From contig NZ_JABBMT010000011.1 in the NCBI RefSeq assembly GCF_012927645.1, forward strand, positions 1-64,000: a stretch of DNA of 64,000 bases. Reading direction: 5' to 3'. The notes below the pieces were generated by a model, which was given only the letters and a program-made list of their open reading frames with translations, did not search any database and was not told the DNA's origin. Of the stretch, positions 18,162 to 28,683 are shown one piece after another (the first letter of the stretch is position 1; every line of letters starts with the position of its first letter). The DNA is from Pseudoalteromonas arctica. GTDB taxonomy: Bacteria; Pseudomonadota; Gammaproteobacteria; Enterobacterales; Alteromonadaceae. A program made the position numbers and the translations under genes.

Positions 18162-19338
18162 GTTGGTAATCTAAAGGTTTAATACTCGCTAAAATCTTTA
18201 AGTCATGATCTGGTGAAGTTAAATCAACATCTTTTGCCGTAATATGATGACTATGTTTAGCATTATAGAAAATTTTAACTTTAGGTTGAATTGGGTTCTG
18301 ATGATTACCTTCTATTACTAATGCCAACCGTTCATTGGTTAATTTAACAATAGTGCCGACTGGATGTACACCTAAACACTTAATAAACCGCTGTACTAGC
18401 TCGCCATCAAACATATGTTTATTAGCAAGTAAATAGCGCAGTGCGTTGACCGGTTCATCACCAATTTGATGAGGTCTATCTGCAGTCATTGCATCATAAA
18501 CGTCAACTATCGCCATAATTCGTGCTGCTCGACTAAGTTTTTCACCCTGTAAACCTCGTGGATAACCACTGCCGTCTAAGCGCTCATGGTGATTAACTAT
18601 CATATCAAGCATTAATGGCGTAATGCCTTTTTCGCCTTTTACCAAGCCTAAACTTTGCGCTACATGCTTTTTAATTGCTTGCATCTCAAGCTTATTTACT
18701 TTTTCAGATTTAGAAAGAACCCCTTGCGGTAATTTAGCTTGTCCTAAATCGTGCAGCAAGGCACCCATAGCGAGCTCTTGCACAACACTTTCTTTGTAAC
18801 CTAAGTACTTGGCAAATACAGTGACAAAAATAGCGCAGTTAGTCATATGTCGCCAATTGTACATATGCTTATCTTTAATACGGGTTAAAATAGTCATTGC
18901 ATTATGATTACGAAATACCGATGCCACGATATCTTTGGCAATACCATCAAGCAGAGCGATATTCATCTTTAAACCTGAAGTAACATCACCATATAAACTT
19001 TGTAAATTACGATTATGTTGCTCATAGCTCACACTTGCTTTGGCAAACTCTTGTTCAACTGAAATAACCTTTTTTATTTTTAATGTATTAGGCTTATTGA
19101 CCGTTGCAGTAGCGACTTCAGGTTTAAGCTGATATTTGGCAGGAACACTCACATCACTTTGCGTAAAATCTATCAGCAGCTCTTGCACTCCTTCAGATAT
19201 CAAGCGCTTGATGATCGATTTATCGCGAACTAGGCCGCGAGTTTTGATCTTTATACTATCACCCCCCTCAAACTGCTTGCTAACACTGTCAACAAACATT
19301 CCTGGTACGAGTTCAGAAATTGGAAGGGTAATAAGCAT
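18121..19338 (-). CDS. HD-GYP domain cyclic-di-GMP phosphodiesterase
   Basis: The 405-residue protein has an N-terminal DUF3391-type region (about 1-130; it opens [15 protein letters not shown]) and an HD-GYP domain (about 140-330). The metal-binding HDLGQAKLP and the signature [11 protein letters not shown] are intact, followed by [16 protein letters not shown]. Such proteins hydrolyse cyclic-di-GMP, usually to GMP, and influence biofilm and motility. There is no signal peptide or membrane helix, so it should be cytoplasmic. It is monocistronic and overlaps the 3' end of a convergent small membrane-protein gene. Confidence 0.9.
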   Translation of the reverse strand: MLITLPISELVPGMFVDSVSKQFEGGDSIKIKTRGLVRDKSIIKRLISEGVQELLIDFTQSDVSVPAKYQLKPEVATATVNKPNTLKIKKVISVEQEFAKASVSYEQHNRNLQSLYGDVTSGLKMNIALLDGIAKDIVASVFRNHNAMTILTRIKDKHMYNWRHMTNCAIFVTVFAKYLGYKESVVQELAMGALLHDLGQAKLPQGVLSKSEKVNKLEMQAIKKHVAQSLGLVKGEKGITPLMLDMIVNHHERLDGSGYPRGLQGEKLSRAARIMAIVDVYDAMTADRPHQIGDEPVNALRYLLANKHMFDGELVQRFIKCLGVHPVGTIVKLTNERLALVIEGNHQNPIQPKVKIFYNAKHSHHITAKDVDLTSPDHDLKILASIKPLDYQLNLARLLKEHLLV

Positions 19339-19477
19339 ATAAAGTGATTAATTCATTTCAAACAATAATAATTACTGATTATCAACGATCCACTACAAAT
19401 GTCTATAACAAAAGTAACGAATACGAAATAAGCACTAGAAGATGGCAGATAACGAATTAATAATAGTTATTAGCACA

Positions 19478-19813
19478 TTACTCTTGGAAGTAAGTGCCCC
19501 AGCCGTCGTATTCTACATCGGTGTCGATCGCAAGTTGTGCTAGTTTATCAACATCTTCCATTATAACGTCAACATCTAACTCAGCTTCAACTAGGATATC
19601 AAAACTCCAAATTTTACTACCGTCTTCAAGCTCAAGTTCAGCGGGCTCTTCAACGTCATAGCCTAGTTTAAACGCAGCTAGTGCAGCTTGCTCAAGCTTG
19701 ACAAAGTCTTCGCAAACAAAGTGGTGTTCTACTTCATATAAGATCTCAGGATCAGAACCATCTTCTAATAACGAGGTTACAATGTCTTCACTAATTTCAC
19801 GCCAATTTTCCAT
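19478..19813 (-). CDS. rraB: Ribonuclease E inhibitor RraB
   Basis: The 111-residue acidic protein binds the C-terminal scaffold of RNase E and alters degradosome activity and mRNA decay. The family pattern is clear: an N-terminal ENWREISEDIVTSLLEDGSDPE, then EHHFVCEDF, and a C-terminal DGWGTYFQE. It carries a high load of Asp and Glu, as in E. coli RraB, which is longer (about 138 residues). Its first base overlaps the last base of plsC, so the two are translated from one mRNA. Confidence 0.9.
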   Translation of the reverse strand: MENWREISEDIVTSLLEDGSDPEILYEVEHHFVCEDFVKLEQAALAAFKLGYDVEEPAELELEDGSKIWSFDILVEAELDVDVIMEDVDKLAQLAIDTDVEYDGWGTYFQE

Positions 19814-20535
19814 TACTTTTCTCTCACTTGAGCATCTAATTCAGTTATTCTAGCAGCCATTTTGTTATGAATACGCTTTGCGTGTTCACGTGCTCCAATC
19901 GTTTTATCAAGAGGCTCTGGCGCTAACATGTCTATATAGATTATACCATTGTCCCAGCGATTTAGCTTAATGGTTTTATATGTTGTACTCATACATACAG
20001 GCACTATGGGTACATCGGCATTTAAAGCAGTGTGAAATGCACCGGTTTTAAATGGTAACAAGCCACGCCCGTAACTGCGGGTTCCCTCTGGGAACATCCA
20101 CACTGACAAGCCTTTTTGTTTGATTTTATCGGCCGATTTAATGATCGTGCCAGCGGCTTTAGAACGGTTACTGCGGTCAATTAAAATATTGCCCGAAAGC
20201 CAATATAGCTGCCCAAAAAATGGGATCCACTTAAGACTTTTTTTACCTAAGCTGACACAATTTTTTGGTACCGCAGCGGGTAAAGTGAAAATATCGTAAT
20301 TACTTTGATGGTTCGCAACATACACGGCAGGTCCACAACTTTGCGCATCAGGATGGCGTGTAATAACCACGTTTACACCAAGTATTTTGGCCACTGTGCC
20401 AAACCAACTTGAAATAATATGTACATTATTTATATGAAAAGGTTTTATTAAACAAAGGAGTAAACCAAATACACAGCTAAAAAAAATAAATAAAGCCATA
20501 ATAACAATACGAATAATAGCTAACAAAGAAAACAC
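19813..20535 (-). CDS. plsC: 1-acyl-sn-glycerol-3-phosphate acyltransferase PlsC
   Basis: The 240-residue inner-membrane enzyme adds the second acyl chain to lysophosphatidic acid, making phosphatidic acid for all phospholipids. After a membrane anchor (residues 5-30) come the catalytic NHQSNYD (the HX4D motif, about residue 75) and the substrate-binding FPEGTRS (about residue 150). E. coli PlsC is 245 residues. It is followed by rraB with a one-base overlap and preceded by about 147 bases that include the parC terminator. Confidence 0.94.
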   Translation of the reverse strand: MFSLLAIIRIVIMALFIFFSCVFGLLLCLIKPFHINNVHIISSWFGTVAKILGVNVVITRHPDAQSCGPAVYVANHQSNYDIFTLPAAVPKNCVSLGKKSLKWIPFFGQLYWLSGNILIDRSNRSKAAGTIIKSADKIKQKGLSVWMFPEGTRSYGRGLLPFKTGAFHTALNADVPIVPVCMSTTYKTIKLNRWDNGIIYIDMLAPEPLDKTIGAREHAKRIHNKMAARITELDAQVREK

Positions 20536-20633
20536 TCCAAAAATAACAACGCCGATATTATAGCGTTCTTTTTACCGCTAAACGAGTGTTTAGCGAACGC
20601 ATGTAAGCTTAAAATAATTTACTGCTTTAAAAA

Positions 20634-20662
20634 CAAACGACCTGCAATAGCAGGTCGTTTTA
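20634..20662. terminator. Terminator downstream of parC
   Basis: AAACGACCTGC and GCAGGTCGTTT form an 11-bp stem with an AATA loop. On the minus strand it is followed by a T-rich stretch, so it should end the parE-to-parC transcript before plsC. Confidence 0.8.
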
Positions 20663-20682
20663 TTCATAGGTATTTAAAATAC

Positions 20683-22968
20683 TTACTCGGTTTCTGTCGG
20701 CTCAATGTCAATCGCCGTCAGTTCAACAACCGCTTCATCAACTCGTTGTAAGCCACGTGGTAGTTTATTGCCACGACGGCCTCGCTCGCCATGATAGTGC
20801 TCTAAATCACTCGGTTTTAAAGTGAGTTTTCGTTTACCTGCATGCAAAGTAACGCTGCTACCTTGTGGCACGACCGCTAGCACTTTCACAAACTCTTCAC
20901 GCGTTTGTACTTTGGCACTTGGAATAGAGATTATCTTATTACCTTTGCCTTTACCTAGTTTTGGTAAATCACGTAATGGGAATAACAACATCCGGCCTTC
21001 ATTCGATATCGCCATACAGAAATCGTTAGCTACATCAGTAACCCGAATTGGTGCTAATAATTGCCCACCTTTAGGCACACTAACCAATGCTTTACCGTTT
21101 TTGTTTTTGCTGACTAAATCAATAAAATCAGTAATAAAGCCATAACCCGCATCCGATGCCATCAGTAGCACTTGCTTGTCTTCACCCATTACTACATGCT
21201 CAAAATTAGCACCTGCAGTGAGGTTAAACCGCCCTGTCATTGGCTCTCCTTGACTACGTGCCGACGGTAAGCCATGCGCATCGGTGGCAAATGCCCGCCC
21301 AGCAGAATCTAAGAACACCGCAGGTTGATTACTCTTACCACGCGCAGAGGCTTTATATACATCACCAGCTCGATAACTGAGTCCTTCAACATCTAAATCG
21401 TGGCCTTTACCAACACGTGCCCAGCCTTTTTCAGACAACACAACGGTCACTGATTCTGATGGGATCAAATCTTTTTCGCTCAATGCTTTTGCTTCAAGAC
21501 GCTCTACAATCGGAGAACGGCGATCATCACCATATAGCTCAGCAGCTTCTTGAATCTCTTTTTTTAGTAACGTAGACATACGACGCTCAGAGCCTAAAAT
21601 CAGCTGTAATTTATCACGTTCTTTGGCAAGCTCGTCTTGCTCACCACGAATTTTAAACTCTTCAAGCTTCGCTAAATGACGTAGTTTTAATTCAAGGATT
21701 GCTTCAGCTTGTATATCGCTGATCCCAAACCGTTCCATTAACACAGGCTTTGGCTTGTCTTCACTACGAATAATTTCGATCACTTCATCAATATTTAAAA
21801 AGGCTGCCAATAAACCTTCTAAAATATGTAAACGAGCCAATACTTTATCTAAACGATATTGCAGGCGACGACGCACTGTTTCGCGGCGAAACACCAGCCA
21901 CTCAGTTAAAATGGTTCGTAAATCTTTTACCTGCGGACGGCCATCAAGGCCAAGCATATTTATATTAACGCGGTAATTTTTTTCCAAGTCAGTAGTAGCA
22001 AATAAATGGGCCATTAACGGCTCTACTTTAATGCGATTAGAGCGTGGAATAATCACTATACGAGTTGGATTTTCGTGATCAGACTCATCACGTAAATCAG
22101 CCACCATAGGCAGCTTTTTGGCATTCATTTGCGCTGCGATCTGCTCTAGTACCTTCCCCCCAGAACACTGATGAGGCAGTGCAGTGATGACAATATCGCC
22201 GTGCTCCTCTGTATAAATAGCGCGCATTTTTATCGAACCACGGCCGGTTTGATAAATTTTACGAATATCCGCTTTTGCAGTAATTATTTCCGCTTCAGTT
22301 GGGTAATCGGGAGCTTGTACATACTCAAGCAGTTGATCTAATTCGGCTTTGGGGTTATCCAATAACAAACAACAGGCACTGGCTACTTCACGTACGTTAT
22401 GTGGCGGAATGTCCGTTGCCATGCCCACAGCAATACCCGTAATACCATTGAGTAAAATATGTGGTAAGCGTGATGGTAATACTTGTGGTTCGTCCATTGT
22501 GCCATCAAAGTTTGATGTCCAATCGACAGTCCCTTGACCAAGTTCTTTTAGCAGTACTTCAGAGAACTTAGATAAACGCGCTTCGGTATAACGCATTGCC
22601 GCAAATGACTTGGGATCATCGGCTGCCCCCCAGTTCCCTTGCCCATCAACTAATGGGTAACGATAAGAAAACGGTTGTGCCATTAACACCATCGCTTCAT
22701 AACAGGCGCTATCACCATGTGGGTGATACTTACCGAGTACATCACCAACAGTACGAGCTGACTTTTTATATTTAGCCGTTGCCGACAAACCCAGTTCACT
22801 CATGGCGTAAATAATACGCCGTTGTACTGGTTTTAGGCCATCACCGATATGTGGTAATGCCCTATCCATGATCACATACATGGAATAATTCAAATAGGCG
22901 TCTTCAGTAAAACGCCCCATTGTTTGTTGTTCAATTCCTTGCAATAGCAAGGTATCTGTATCACTCAT
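20683..22968 (-). CDS. parC: DNA topoisomerase IV subunit A ParC
   Basis: The 761-residue breakage-reunion subunit of topoisomerase IV decatenates daughter chromosomes together with ParE. The N-terminal domain includes [15 protein letters not shown], the quinolone-determining region, with the wild-type serine and glutamate. The catalytic tyrosine in [10 protein letters not shown] is about residue 127. The C-terminal DNA-wrapping blades follow. I start at the ATG at 22968; the preceding codon is TTG. The stop of the upstream sugar dehydrogenase gene lies 6 bases away, so parC is probably transcribed with it and perhaps with parE. Confidence 0.97.
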   Translation of the reverse strand: MSDTDTLLLQGIEQQTMGRFTEDAYLNYSMYVIMDRALPHIGDGLKPVQRRIIYAMSELGLSATAKYKKSARTVGDVLGKYHPHGDSACYEAMVLMAQPFSYRYPLVDGQGNWGAADDPKSFAAMRYTEARLSKFSEVLLKELGQGTVDWTSNFDGTMDEPQVLPSRLPHILLNGITGIAVGMATDIPPHNVREVASACCLLLDNPKAELDQLLEYVQAPDYPTEAEIITAKADIRKIYQTGRGSIKMRAIYTEEHGDIVITALPHQCSGGKVLEQIAAQMNAKKLPMVADLRDESDHENPTRIVIIPRSNRIKVEPLMAHLFATTDLEKNYRVNINMLGLDGRPQVKDLRTILTEWLVFRRETVRRRLQYRLDKVLARLHILEGLLAAFLNIDEVIEIIRSEDKPKPVLMERFGISDIQAEAILELKLRHLAKLEEFKIRGEQDELAKERDKLQLILGSERRMSTLLKKEIQEAAELYGDDRRSPIVERLEAKALSEKDLIPSESVTVVLSEKGWARVGKGHDLDVEGLSYRAGDVYKASARGKSNQPAVFLDSAGRAFATDAHGLPSARSQGEPMTGRFNLTAGANFEHVVMGEDKQVLLMASDAGYGFITDFIDLVSKNKNGKALVSVPKGGQLLAPIRVTDVANDFCMAISNEGRMLLFPLRDLPKLGKGKGNKIISIPSAKVQTREEFVKVLAVVPQGSSVTLHAGKRKLTLKPSDLEHYHGERGRRGNKLPRGLQRVDEAVVELTAIDIEPTETE

Positions 22969-22974
22969 CAAAGC

Positions 22975-24072
22975 CTACTTAATTTTTTTATAGCTTACAC
23001 GGTAGATCACATTGGCATAATCATCGGAGATCAATAAGCTGCCATCGGCAAGTTCTGCAAAAGCAACCGGACGACCCAATGTTTCTTCGTTTTTCATAAA
23101 GCCCGTAATAAACGGCGTGTATTTTATCACACGTCCTTGCTCAACGGTGGCAACAGCCACTTTATACCCGGATTTTTTACTGCGGTTCCACGAGCCATGC
23201 TCTGCAACAAATAATTGCTGCTTGTAGCTAGCAGGAAATTGTTTACCTTGATAAAAATGAATCCCTAATGGAGCTACATGCGCACCCAGGGCTAAAGCTG
23301 GGGCACTGTAATCGGCAATATTTTTACCTTTACCAAATTCAGGATCTAAGATGGCGCCTGCATGCACATACGGAAAACCAAAATGTTCACCTTCGGTTGT
23401 TAGTCGGTTTAGTTCATCAGGCGGTATGTCATCACCCATCATGTCGCGGCCATTATCACTAAACCACATGGCTTGGGTACTGGGATGAAAATCAAAACCA
23501 ACAGAATTACGAACACCTTGCGCTAATGTTGTCATTTGCTTGGTGTTGATATCTAAAGAAAATATACGCCCATAACGTTCATCTTCGCCGCAAATATTAC
23601 AAGGTACACCCACAGGAATGATCAGCTCGCCGGTTGGTGAAAAGCGTAAAAACTTCCAGCCGTGATGACGCTCTGTCGGTAATGCGTCGTAAACCACTTC
23701 ATATTTAGGTGCTTTCAATTGTGTATCAATATTTTTGAAGCGAATAATACGTTGTACTTCAGCAACATATAAGTCGCCATCTTTGAGCGCTAAACCCGAA
23801 GGCATAGTTAAACCACTGGCCACCAAAATTTGTTTATCAGCAACGCCATCGCTATTATGATCAATCAGTGCATACACATTTCCCGCTCTACGCGAACCAA
23901 CATACACAATACCTTTTTTAGATACTGCTAATTGCCGTGCATTTTCCACATCACTGGCAAATATGTTTACGGTAAAACCATCTGGAACACTGAGCTCTTT
24001 AAGAATTTCTTTTGCTGCTAAGGGAGTACTTAGCAAGCCTAAAGTTAGTAGAGAAACTAGTAATTTATTCAT
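22975..24072 (-). CDS. Exported PQQ-type sugar/sorbosone dehydrogenase-like beta-propeller
   Basis: The 365-residue protein has a signal peptide (MNKLLVSLLTLGLLSTPLAA) and a six-bladed propeller of the soluble glucose/sorbosone dehydrogenase family. SVPDGFTVNIFASDV opens the domain; VGSRRAGNVYALIDHN, RHHGWKFLRFSPTGEL and VAEHGSWNRSKKSGYKV are typical blade and cofactor-site sequences. It would oxidise a sugar or aldehyde in the periplasm if it binds PQQ; the substrate is unknown, and no PQQ synthesis genes are in the window. It lies between parE and parC, with only 6 bases before parC. Confidence 0.85.
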   Translation of the reverse strand: MNKLLVSLLTLGLLSTPLAAKEILKELSVPDGFTVNIFASDVENARQLAVSKKGIVYVGSRRAGNVYALIDHNSDGVADKQILVASGLTMPSGLALKDGDLYVAEVQRIIRFKNIDTQLKAPKYEVVYDALPTERHHGWKFLRFSPTGELIIPVGVPCNICGEDERYGRIFSLDINTKQMTTLAQGVRNSVGFDFHPSTQAMWFSDNGRDMMGDDIPPDELNRLTTEGEHFGFPYVHAGAILDPEFGKGKNIADYSAPALALGAHVAPLGIHFYQGKQFPASYKQQLFVAEHGSWNRSKKSGYKVAVATVEQGRVIKYTPFITGFMKNEETLGRPVAFAELADGSLLISDDYANVIYRVSYKKIK

Positions 24073-24147
24073 CGATTTCACCCAATTTGAGCATGCTGCT
24101 TCGCTGCATATAACACTTTATCCGCTTTATCAAAAAACTTTTAAAAA

Positions 24148-26037
24148 TCACACTTGAGCACGGTTACCATGATCTTCTAGCCATTGACGACGATCTGATG
24201 AGCGCTTTTTAGCCAGCAACATATCCATCATTTCCATGGTTTCAACTTCATCCTCTAAGGTTAGCTGAACTAAGCGACGAGTATTAGGATCCATGGTCGT
24301 TTCACGTAGTTGCAATGGGTTCATTTCACCCAAGCCTTTGAAACGCTGTACGTTGACTTTACCGCGTTTTTTCTCTGCTTCAATACGCGCTAGAATGCCG
24401 GACTTTTCATCTTCATCAAGGGCATAATAAACATCTTTACCAATGTCGATTCTAAACAACGGCGGCATAGCAACGTAAACATGCCCTTCTTTGACTAAGG
24501 TTGGAAAATGACGAACAAACAGCGCACACAATAAAGTCGCAATATGCAGTCCATCCGAATCAGCATCCGCTAAAATACAAACTTTATTATAGCGCAACAA
24601 AGAGATATCAGTTGAGTCAGGGTCGATCCCCAGCGCCACAGAAATATCATGCACCTCTTGTGACGCTAAAATTTGCCCTGATTCAACTTCCCAAGTATTC
24701 AAAATTTTACCGCGAAGCGGCATTATTGCCTGAAACTCACGATCACGTGCTTGTTTAGCTGAGCCGCCAGCTGAGTCACCTTCTACTAAAAACAGCTCAG
24801 TACGGTCGTTATCTGCAGCGCTACAATCAGTTAGTTTGCCCGGTAATGCGGGACCTGCGGTAACACGCTTTCGCACCACTTTTTTGGCTGCGCGAAGACG
24901 TTTTTGTGCATTAGAAATACATAATTCTGACAGTAACTCAGCAGTATCGGTGTGCTCATTTAACCATAAACTGAATGCATCTTTTACTACCCCAGATACA
25001 AATGCCGAGCACGAACGAGAAGATAATTTCTCTTTGGTTTGGCCGGCAAATTGTGGATCTTGCATTTTCACTGATAAAACGTAGCTACACCGTTCCCAAA
25101 TATCATCTGGGGTGAGCTTAACGCCACGCGGCAGTAAGTTTCTAAATTCACAAAACTCACGCATAGCCTCAAGTAAACCTTGTCGCAAACCATTTACGTG
25201 AGTACCGCCTTGCGCAGTTGGTATTAAGTTAACGTAACTTTCAGCTATCGATTCACCGCCTTCAGGTAACCAAACAACAGCCCAATCAGCACCTTCCGTT
25301 GAACTTGAAAACTCACCGGTAAATGGGTCTTTTGGCAGTACTTCATAACCTTTAACAGCTTCGTTTAAGTAGTCTTTTAGGCCTGTTTCGTAATACCACT
25401 CTTGGCTTTCTTTGGTTTGTTTATTAACAAACTTAATACGTAAGCCTGGGCAAAGTACGGCTTTCGCTTTTAATAAATGATGTAATTTAGTCAACGAGAA
25501 ATTAGCTGAATCAAAGTAGCTTACATCAGGCCAAAAACGTACAGTTGTACCTGTATTGCGCTTACCTACGGAGCCTATGACATGAAGATCCTCAACTTTA
25601 TCACCGCTTTCAAACGCCATCATATATTGCTGTGCATCACGGCGCACAACCACTTCAACGCGCGTTGATAATGCATTGACCACGGAGATCCCTACCCCGT
25701 GCAAACCACCTGAAAATTGGTAGTTTTTATTAGAGAACTTACCACCAGCATGCAGCTTGGTAAAAATCAATTCGACCCCCGGAATACCTTCTTCTGGGTG
25801 AATATCAATAGGCATACCACGGCCATCATCGCTGACTTCTAGCGAGTTATCTTCATGCAAAATGACATCAATTCTAGTGGCATGTCCGGCCATGGCTTCA
25901 TCGACACTGTTATCAATAACCTCTTGCCCTAAGTGATTAGGACGGGTGGTGTCAGTGTACATACCAGGGCGGCGTTTAACAGGTTCTAACCCATTTAATA
26001 CTTCAATGGCTTCGGCGTTATAATTTTGCTGACTCAT
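24148..26037 (-). CDS. parE: DNA topoisomerase IV subunit B ParE
   Basis: The 629-residue ATPase subunit of topoisomerase IV powers strand passage with ParC. N-terminal GHKL elements are present: EVIDNSVDEA (Mg-ATP binding), DDGRGMPID and GGLHGVGISVVNALS, the ATP lid. The TOPRIM part shows LFLVEGDSAGGSAKQARDR, with the catalytic glutamate, and LADADSDGLHIATLL. The C-terminal QRFKGLGEMNPLQL completes the subunit. Length matches E. coli ParE (630). It follows yqiA by 31 bases in the nudF-yqiB-cpdA-yqiA-parE run. Confidence 0.97.
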   Translation of the reverse strand: MSQQNYNAEAIEVLNGLEPVKRRPGMYTDTTRPNHLGQEVIDNSVDEAMAGHATRIDVILHEDNSLEVSDDGRGMPIDIHPEEGIPGVELIFTKLHAGGKFSNKNYQFSGGLHGVGISVVNALSTRVEVVVRRDAQQYMMAFESGDKVEDLHVIGSVGKRNTGTTVRFWPDVSYFDSANFSLTKLHHLLKAKAVLCPGLRIKFVNKQTKESQEWYYETGLKDYLNEAVKGYEVLPKDPFTGEFSSSTEGADWAVVWLPEGGESIAESYVNLIPTAQGGTHVNGLRQGLLEAMREFCEFRNLLPRGVKLTPDDIWERCSYVLSVKMQDPQFAGQTKEKLSSRSCSAFVSGVVKDAFSLWLNEHTDTAELLSELCISNAQKRLRAAKKVVRKRVTAGPALPGKLTDCSAADNDRTELFLVEGDSAGGSAKQARDREFQAIMPLRGKILNTWEVESGQILASQEVHDISVALGIDPDSTDISLLRYNKVCILADADSDGLHIATLLCALFVRHFPTLVKEGHVYVAMPPLFRIDIGKDVYYALDEDEKSGILARIEAEKKRGKVNVQRFKGLGEMNPLQLRETTMDPNTRRLVQLTLEDEVETMEMMDMLLAKKRSSDRRQWLEDHGNRAQV

Positions 26038-26068
26038 AGTTTTTATCTTTTATGCGCTTAGCTATGTT

Positions 26069-26629
26069 TTACGTGATTTTAAGAAAATCTACAATACTAG
26101 CAATGGAGTCTTCAAAGCCAACAAAGCTATGATCACCACCAAATTCTATCTGTTGCTTGCATTGTGAATAATATTTTACGGCCTGTTGATAATCCAGTAC
26201 TTCGTCACCCGTTTGCTGTAATAAATACAGTAATGATGGGCGCTCTAAGCTGGGTATCGACAGTGATTTTAACGCGTTAATATGACTATTGTTGAGCTCG
26301 TAATGGCTATCCTGATAAGGATTATAGTTTGCCCCTAGCAAAGAACCCAATAATAAATAAGGCTTAACTGCAGGGTTTATGACCACTGCTGGTAACTGAT
26401 ATTTTTGCGATAAATAAGTGGCGTAAAAACCACCTAAAGAACTACCAAGTAATACAGTATTTGGCGTTAATAATTGCTCAATTTGAACTATCGCATAAAA
26501 CGGTTCATGGCTGAGCCGTGGCACACAATAATCAACACCGTAGTGTGCCATATACTCACCAAAGCGGACAGCTTTAAATGAGTGTTCGCTGCTATTAAAA
26601 CCATGAATATAAATTACTCGCCGAGCCAT
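26069..26629 (-). CDS. yqiA: YqiA/YcfP-type alpha/beta-fold esterase
   Basis: The 186-residue hydrolase opens with a strand and oxyanion-type motif (IYIHGFNSSEHSFKA), followed by the nucleophile elbow GSSLGGFYA (GxSxG) and a late GGDHSF holding the catalytic histidine. E. coli YqiA has esterase activity on short-chain and palmitoyl-CoA substrates in vitro; its cellular role is unclear. Its start overlaps the end of cpdA by 16 bases. The neighbours are the same as in E. coli. Confidence 0.9.
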   Translation of the reverse strand: MARRVIYIHGFNSSEHSFKAVRFGEYMAHYGVDYCVPRLSHEPFYAIVQIEQLLTPNTVLLGSSLGGFYATYLSQKYQLPAVVINPAVKPYLLLGSLLGANYNPYQDSHYELNNSHINALKSLSIPSLERPSLLYLLQQTGDEVLDYQQAVKYYSQCKQQIEFGGDHSFVGFEDSIASIVDFLKIT

Positions 26630-27408
26630 ATTAGCTCCGAATTAATTAATAACTTATCAGTAGTTATTGGCTTTGTTATTGTCAACAACCGATAACCAGG
26701 GCCTGCGTTGTGTTGCTGCCAGTCATCGGTGTATTTCGTAAACTGCACTGAGCTTGCTGGCGTAGCAAAAACCTCAATACTCCTAAATTTCAATTGGTAG
26801 TCATTGTGAACATGACCATGGAATAACTGCCTTACTAACGCGCTATTATGCAATACATTAAGTAATTGCGGGCCATTTTCGAGCATATGCTTGTCTAGGT
26901 AACCATTAATAGGTAATGGATTATGGTGGCAAAAAGCCACGCTCGGCAACTGTGACGTTGCTAATAAATCAGCGAGTTCATTTAAATCGGCTTCGCTTAC
27001 CCAACCCGCTGGTGTTGGCCCTTTAGAGCTAATTAGCAACACTTCAAAACCATCAGCAATTAACCGCTTTGCGCTATTGATTTGACCACCAGAAATACGC
27101 TGCATCGCACTGATATCATCATGATTACCTGGCAGCCAAAAAACAGGGCAAGTAAGCGCAGAATCGGCAATCAACTGGGCAAACAACAAATATGATGCAA
27201 AACTGTGATCTTGGGTTAAATCGCCACCAAAGATCACGGCGTCTAATGACTGGTTTGCCATATCTGCAAGTGCGCGAGAAAAGTGCTCAGCGGTGTTAAC
27301 CGCAAAATACTCCCCTTGTGGGTCTGCAAATAAATGACAATCGGTTATATGCGCTAAGCGCAGCTGCGTATTATTGAACTGCGCAGATTCATCAAACCAG
27401 GCCATCAT
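26614..27408 (-). CDS. cpdA: 3',5'-cyclic-AMP phosphodiesterase CpdA
   Basis: The 264-residue metallophosphoesterase hydrolyses cAMP to AMP and so limits CRP signalling. The metal-binding set is complete and in order: HITDCHLF (D.H), FGGDLTQD (GD), PGNHDD (GNH), FCHHNPLP and HGHVHNDY (GH.H). It overlaps yqiB by 17 bases and yqiA by 16 bases, so translation is coupled along this operon. Two adjacent ATG codons make the start ambiguous by one residue. Confidence 0.94.
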   Translation of the reverse strand: MMAWFDESAQFNNTQLRLAHITDCHLFADPQGEYFAVNTAEHFSRALADMANQSLDAVIFGGDLTQDHSFASYLLFAQLIADSALTCPVFWLPGNHDDISAMQRISGGQINSAKRLIADGFEVLLISSKGPTPAGWVSEADLNELADLLATSQLPSVAFCHHNPLPINGYLDKHMLENGPQLLNVLHNSALVRQLFHGHVHNDYQLKFRSIEVFATPASSVQFTKYTDDWQQHNAGPGYRLLTITKPITTDKLLINSELIWLGE

Positions 27409-27850
27409 TTATATCCCAGTTAAGTACCGCACGGCCACTTTCAACACACGCCACTAACCAATCATACAAAAACGCATTAAGTTGATACTTTTCATCCTTT
27501 TGATGCATTTGCGGATTAGGATAACCATATGAAGGTTTGATCCTTTGATAGTAATCATGGTGAATTATTTCAGCAACTTTTGCATCATGATATAAGCGCA
27601 CAGTCAAAAACAGCGGAGTAAACCCTTTTAACATACCGGTTAATTGCGTTATTGAAATATCCATTGTGTATCTAGCACAGCCATCAACCTTAATTACAAA
27701 CTGGTTACTAGCCAATTGTACTTGACGTGTATTGCCTTCTTTGCGCTCACTGGGCAATAATTTTAAAGCACGTAAGTAGTTATGCTCACATAGCATCAAG
27801 TATTTAGGAAGACTCTGAATATATCGTTGTTTCACTGCAAGTGCTGTCAC
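27392..27850 (-). CDS. yqiB: DUF1249 protein YqiB
   Basis: This 152-residue cytoplasmic protein belongs to DUF1249, found between nudF and cpdA in many gammaproteobacteria. Family features are the N-terminal LPKYLMLCEHNYLRALKLLP, the central TQLTGM, VRLYHDAKVAEIIHHDYY, and the C-terminal NAFLYDWLVACVESGRA. No function is established. The frame starts with GTG at 27850 after a GGCGGT-like site. Its conserved place beside NudF and CpdA suggests a tie to nucleotide metabolism, which is only inference. Confidence 0.9.
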   Translation of the reverse strand: MTALAVKQRYIQSLPKYLMLCEHNYLRALKLLPSERKEGNTRQVQLASNQFVIKVDGCARYTMDISITQLTGMLKGFTPLFLTVRLYHDAKVAEIIHHDYYQRIKPSYGYPNPQMHQKDEKYQLNAFLYDWLVACVESGRAVLNWDINDGLV

Positions 27851-27894
27851 GTTACCGCCATAAAGTTAGAGGTTAAGGGTAGTCTATTACTATT

Positions 27895-28521
27895 TTAGTT
27901 GCGTTGCAGAATGATACGTTCGCGATTAAGCGCTAACCACTGCAATGAGATTACTGAAGCAGCATTATCTATCTCACCTGTTGCTAAACGCGCCATTGCA
28001 TCATCAAAACTGAGAATATGCGTTTTAATATCTTCACCTTCAGTTGCAAGTCCATACACGTCACTTTGCAGCTGGCTTAAATCAGTTTTTGCAAGATAAA
28101 GGTGTAACCGCTCAGTGGTTCCTCCTGGGCTTGACAGATACGATAGCATAAATTCCAATTCGCTCAGTACCAAACCCGCTTCTTCAAATGCTTCGCGCCG
28201 AGCGACATCTTCATAATCAGTACTGCCATCGGTCATGCCTGCTATACATTCTAATAACCAAGGTGACTGTTTACTTTTTATCGCGCCAATACGTATTTGT
28301 TCTATCAGCAAAATACTGTCTGTTATGGGATCATACGGTAAAACTGCAACTGCGTCACCGCGTTCGAGTATCTCACGGCGGATCGTCGCTGATTGACCGC
28401 CCGCAAATAATGCATGCTCAAACTGATATAAGTTAATCTTAAAAAAGCCGCTATAAAGTGCTTTTATAGGAGCAATTTTAACGTGTTGTTTGGTAAATTT
28501 TGTGAGTTTTTTAGCAGCCAT
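27895..28521 (-). CDS. nudF: ADP-ribose diphosphatase NudF
   Basis: The 208-residue Nudix hydrolase splits ADP-ribose into AMP and ribose 5-phosphate. The Nudix box begins at GMTDGSTDYEDVARREAFEE and continues AGLVL, fitting the GX5EX7REUXEEXGU pattern. Upstream EQIRIGAI and downstream SPGGTTERLHLYLA are typical of the ADP-ribose subfamily. It is the first gene of the nudF-yqiB-cpdA-yqiA-parE run and is divergent from tolC across 162 bases, the same arrangement as in E. coli. Confidence 0.94.
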   Translation of the reverse strand: MAAKKLTKFTKQHVKIAPIKALYSGFFKINLYQFEHALFAGGQSATIRREILERGDAVAVLPYDPITDSILLIEQIRIGAIKSKQSPWLLECIAGMTDGSTDYEDVARREAFEEAGLVLSELEFMLSYLSSPGGTTERLHLYLAKTDLSQLQSDVYGLATEGEDIKTHILSFDDAMARLATGEIDNAASVISLQWLALNRERIILQRN

Positions 28522-28683
28522 GAAGTTTCCTATTACACATGTTATTACTTGAATTTCAACCTAGATACTTACTTATATTCTGTTACACTTATTTTCGCTG
28601 TTTTACGCAAATTTTTTTTTGTTCTTAAGTAAAACAGGTTACCATGCTTTTAGAACGTAAATTGTCTAAGGACTGAACGAATA

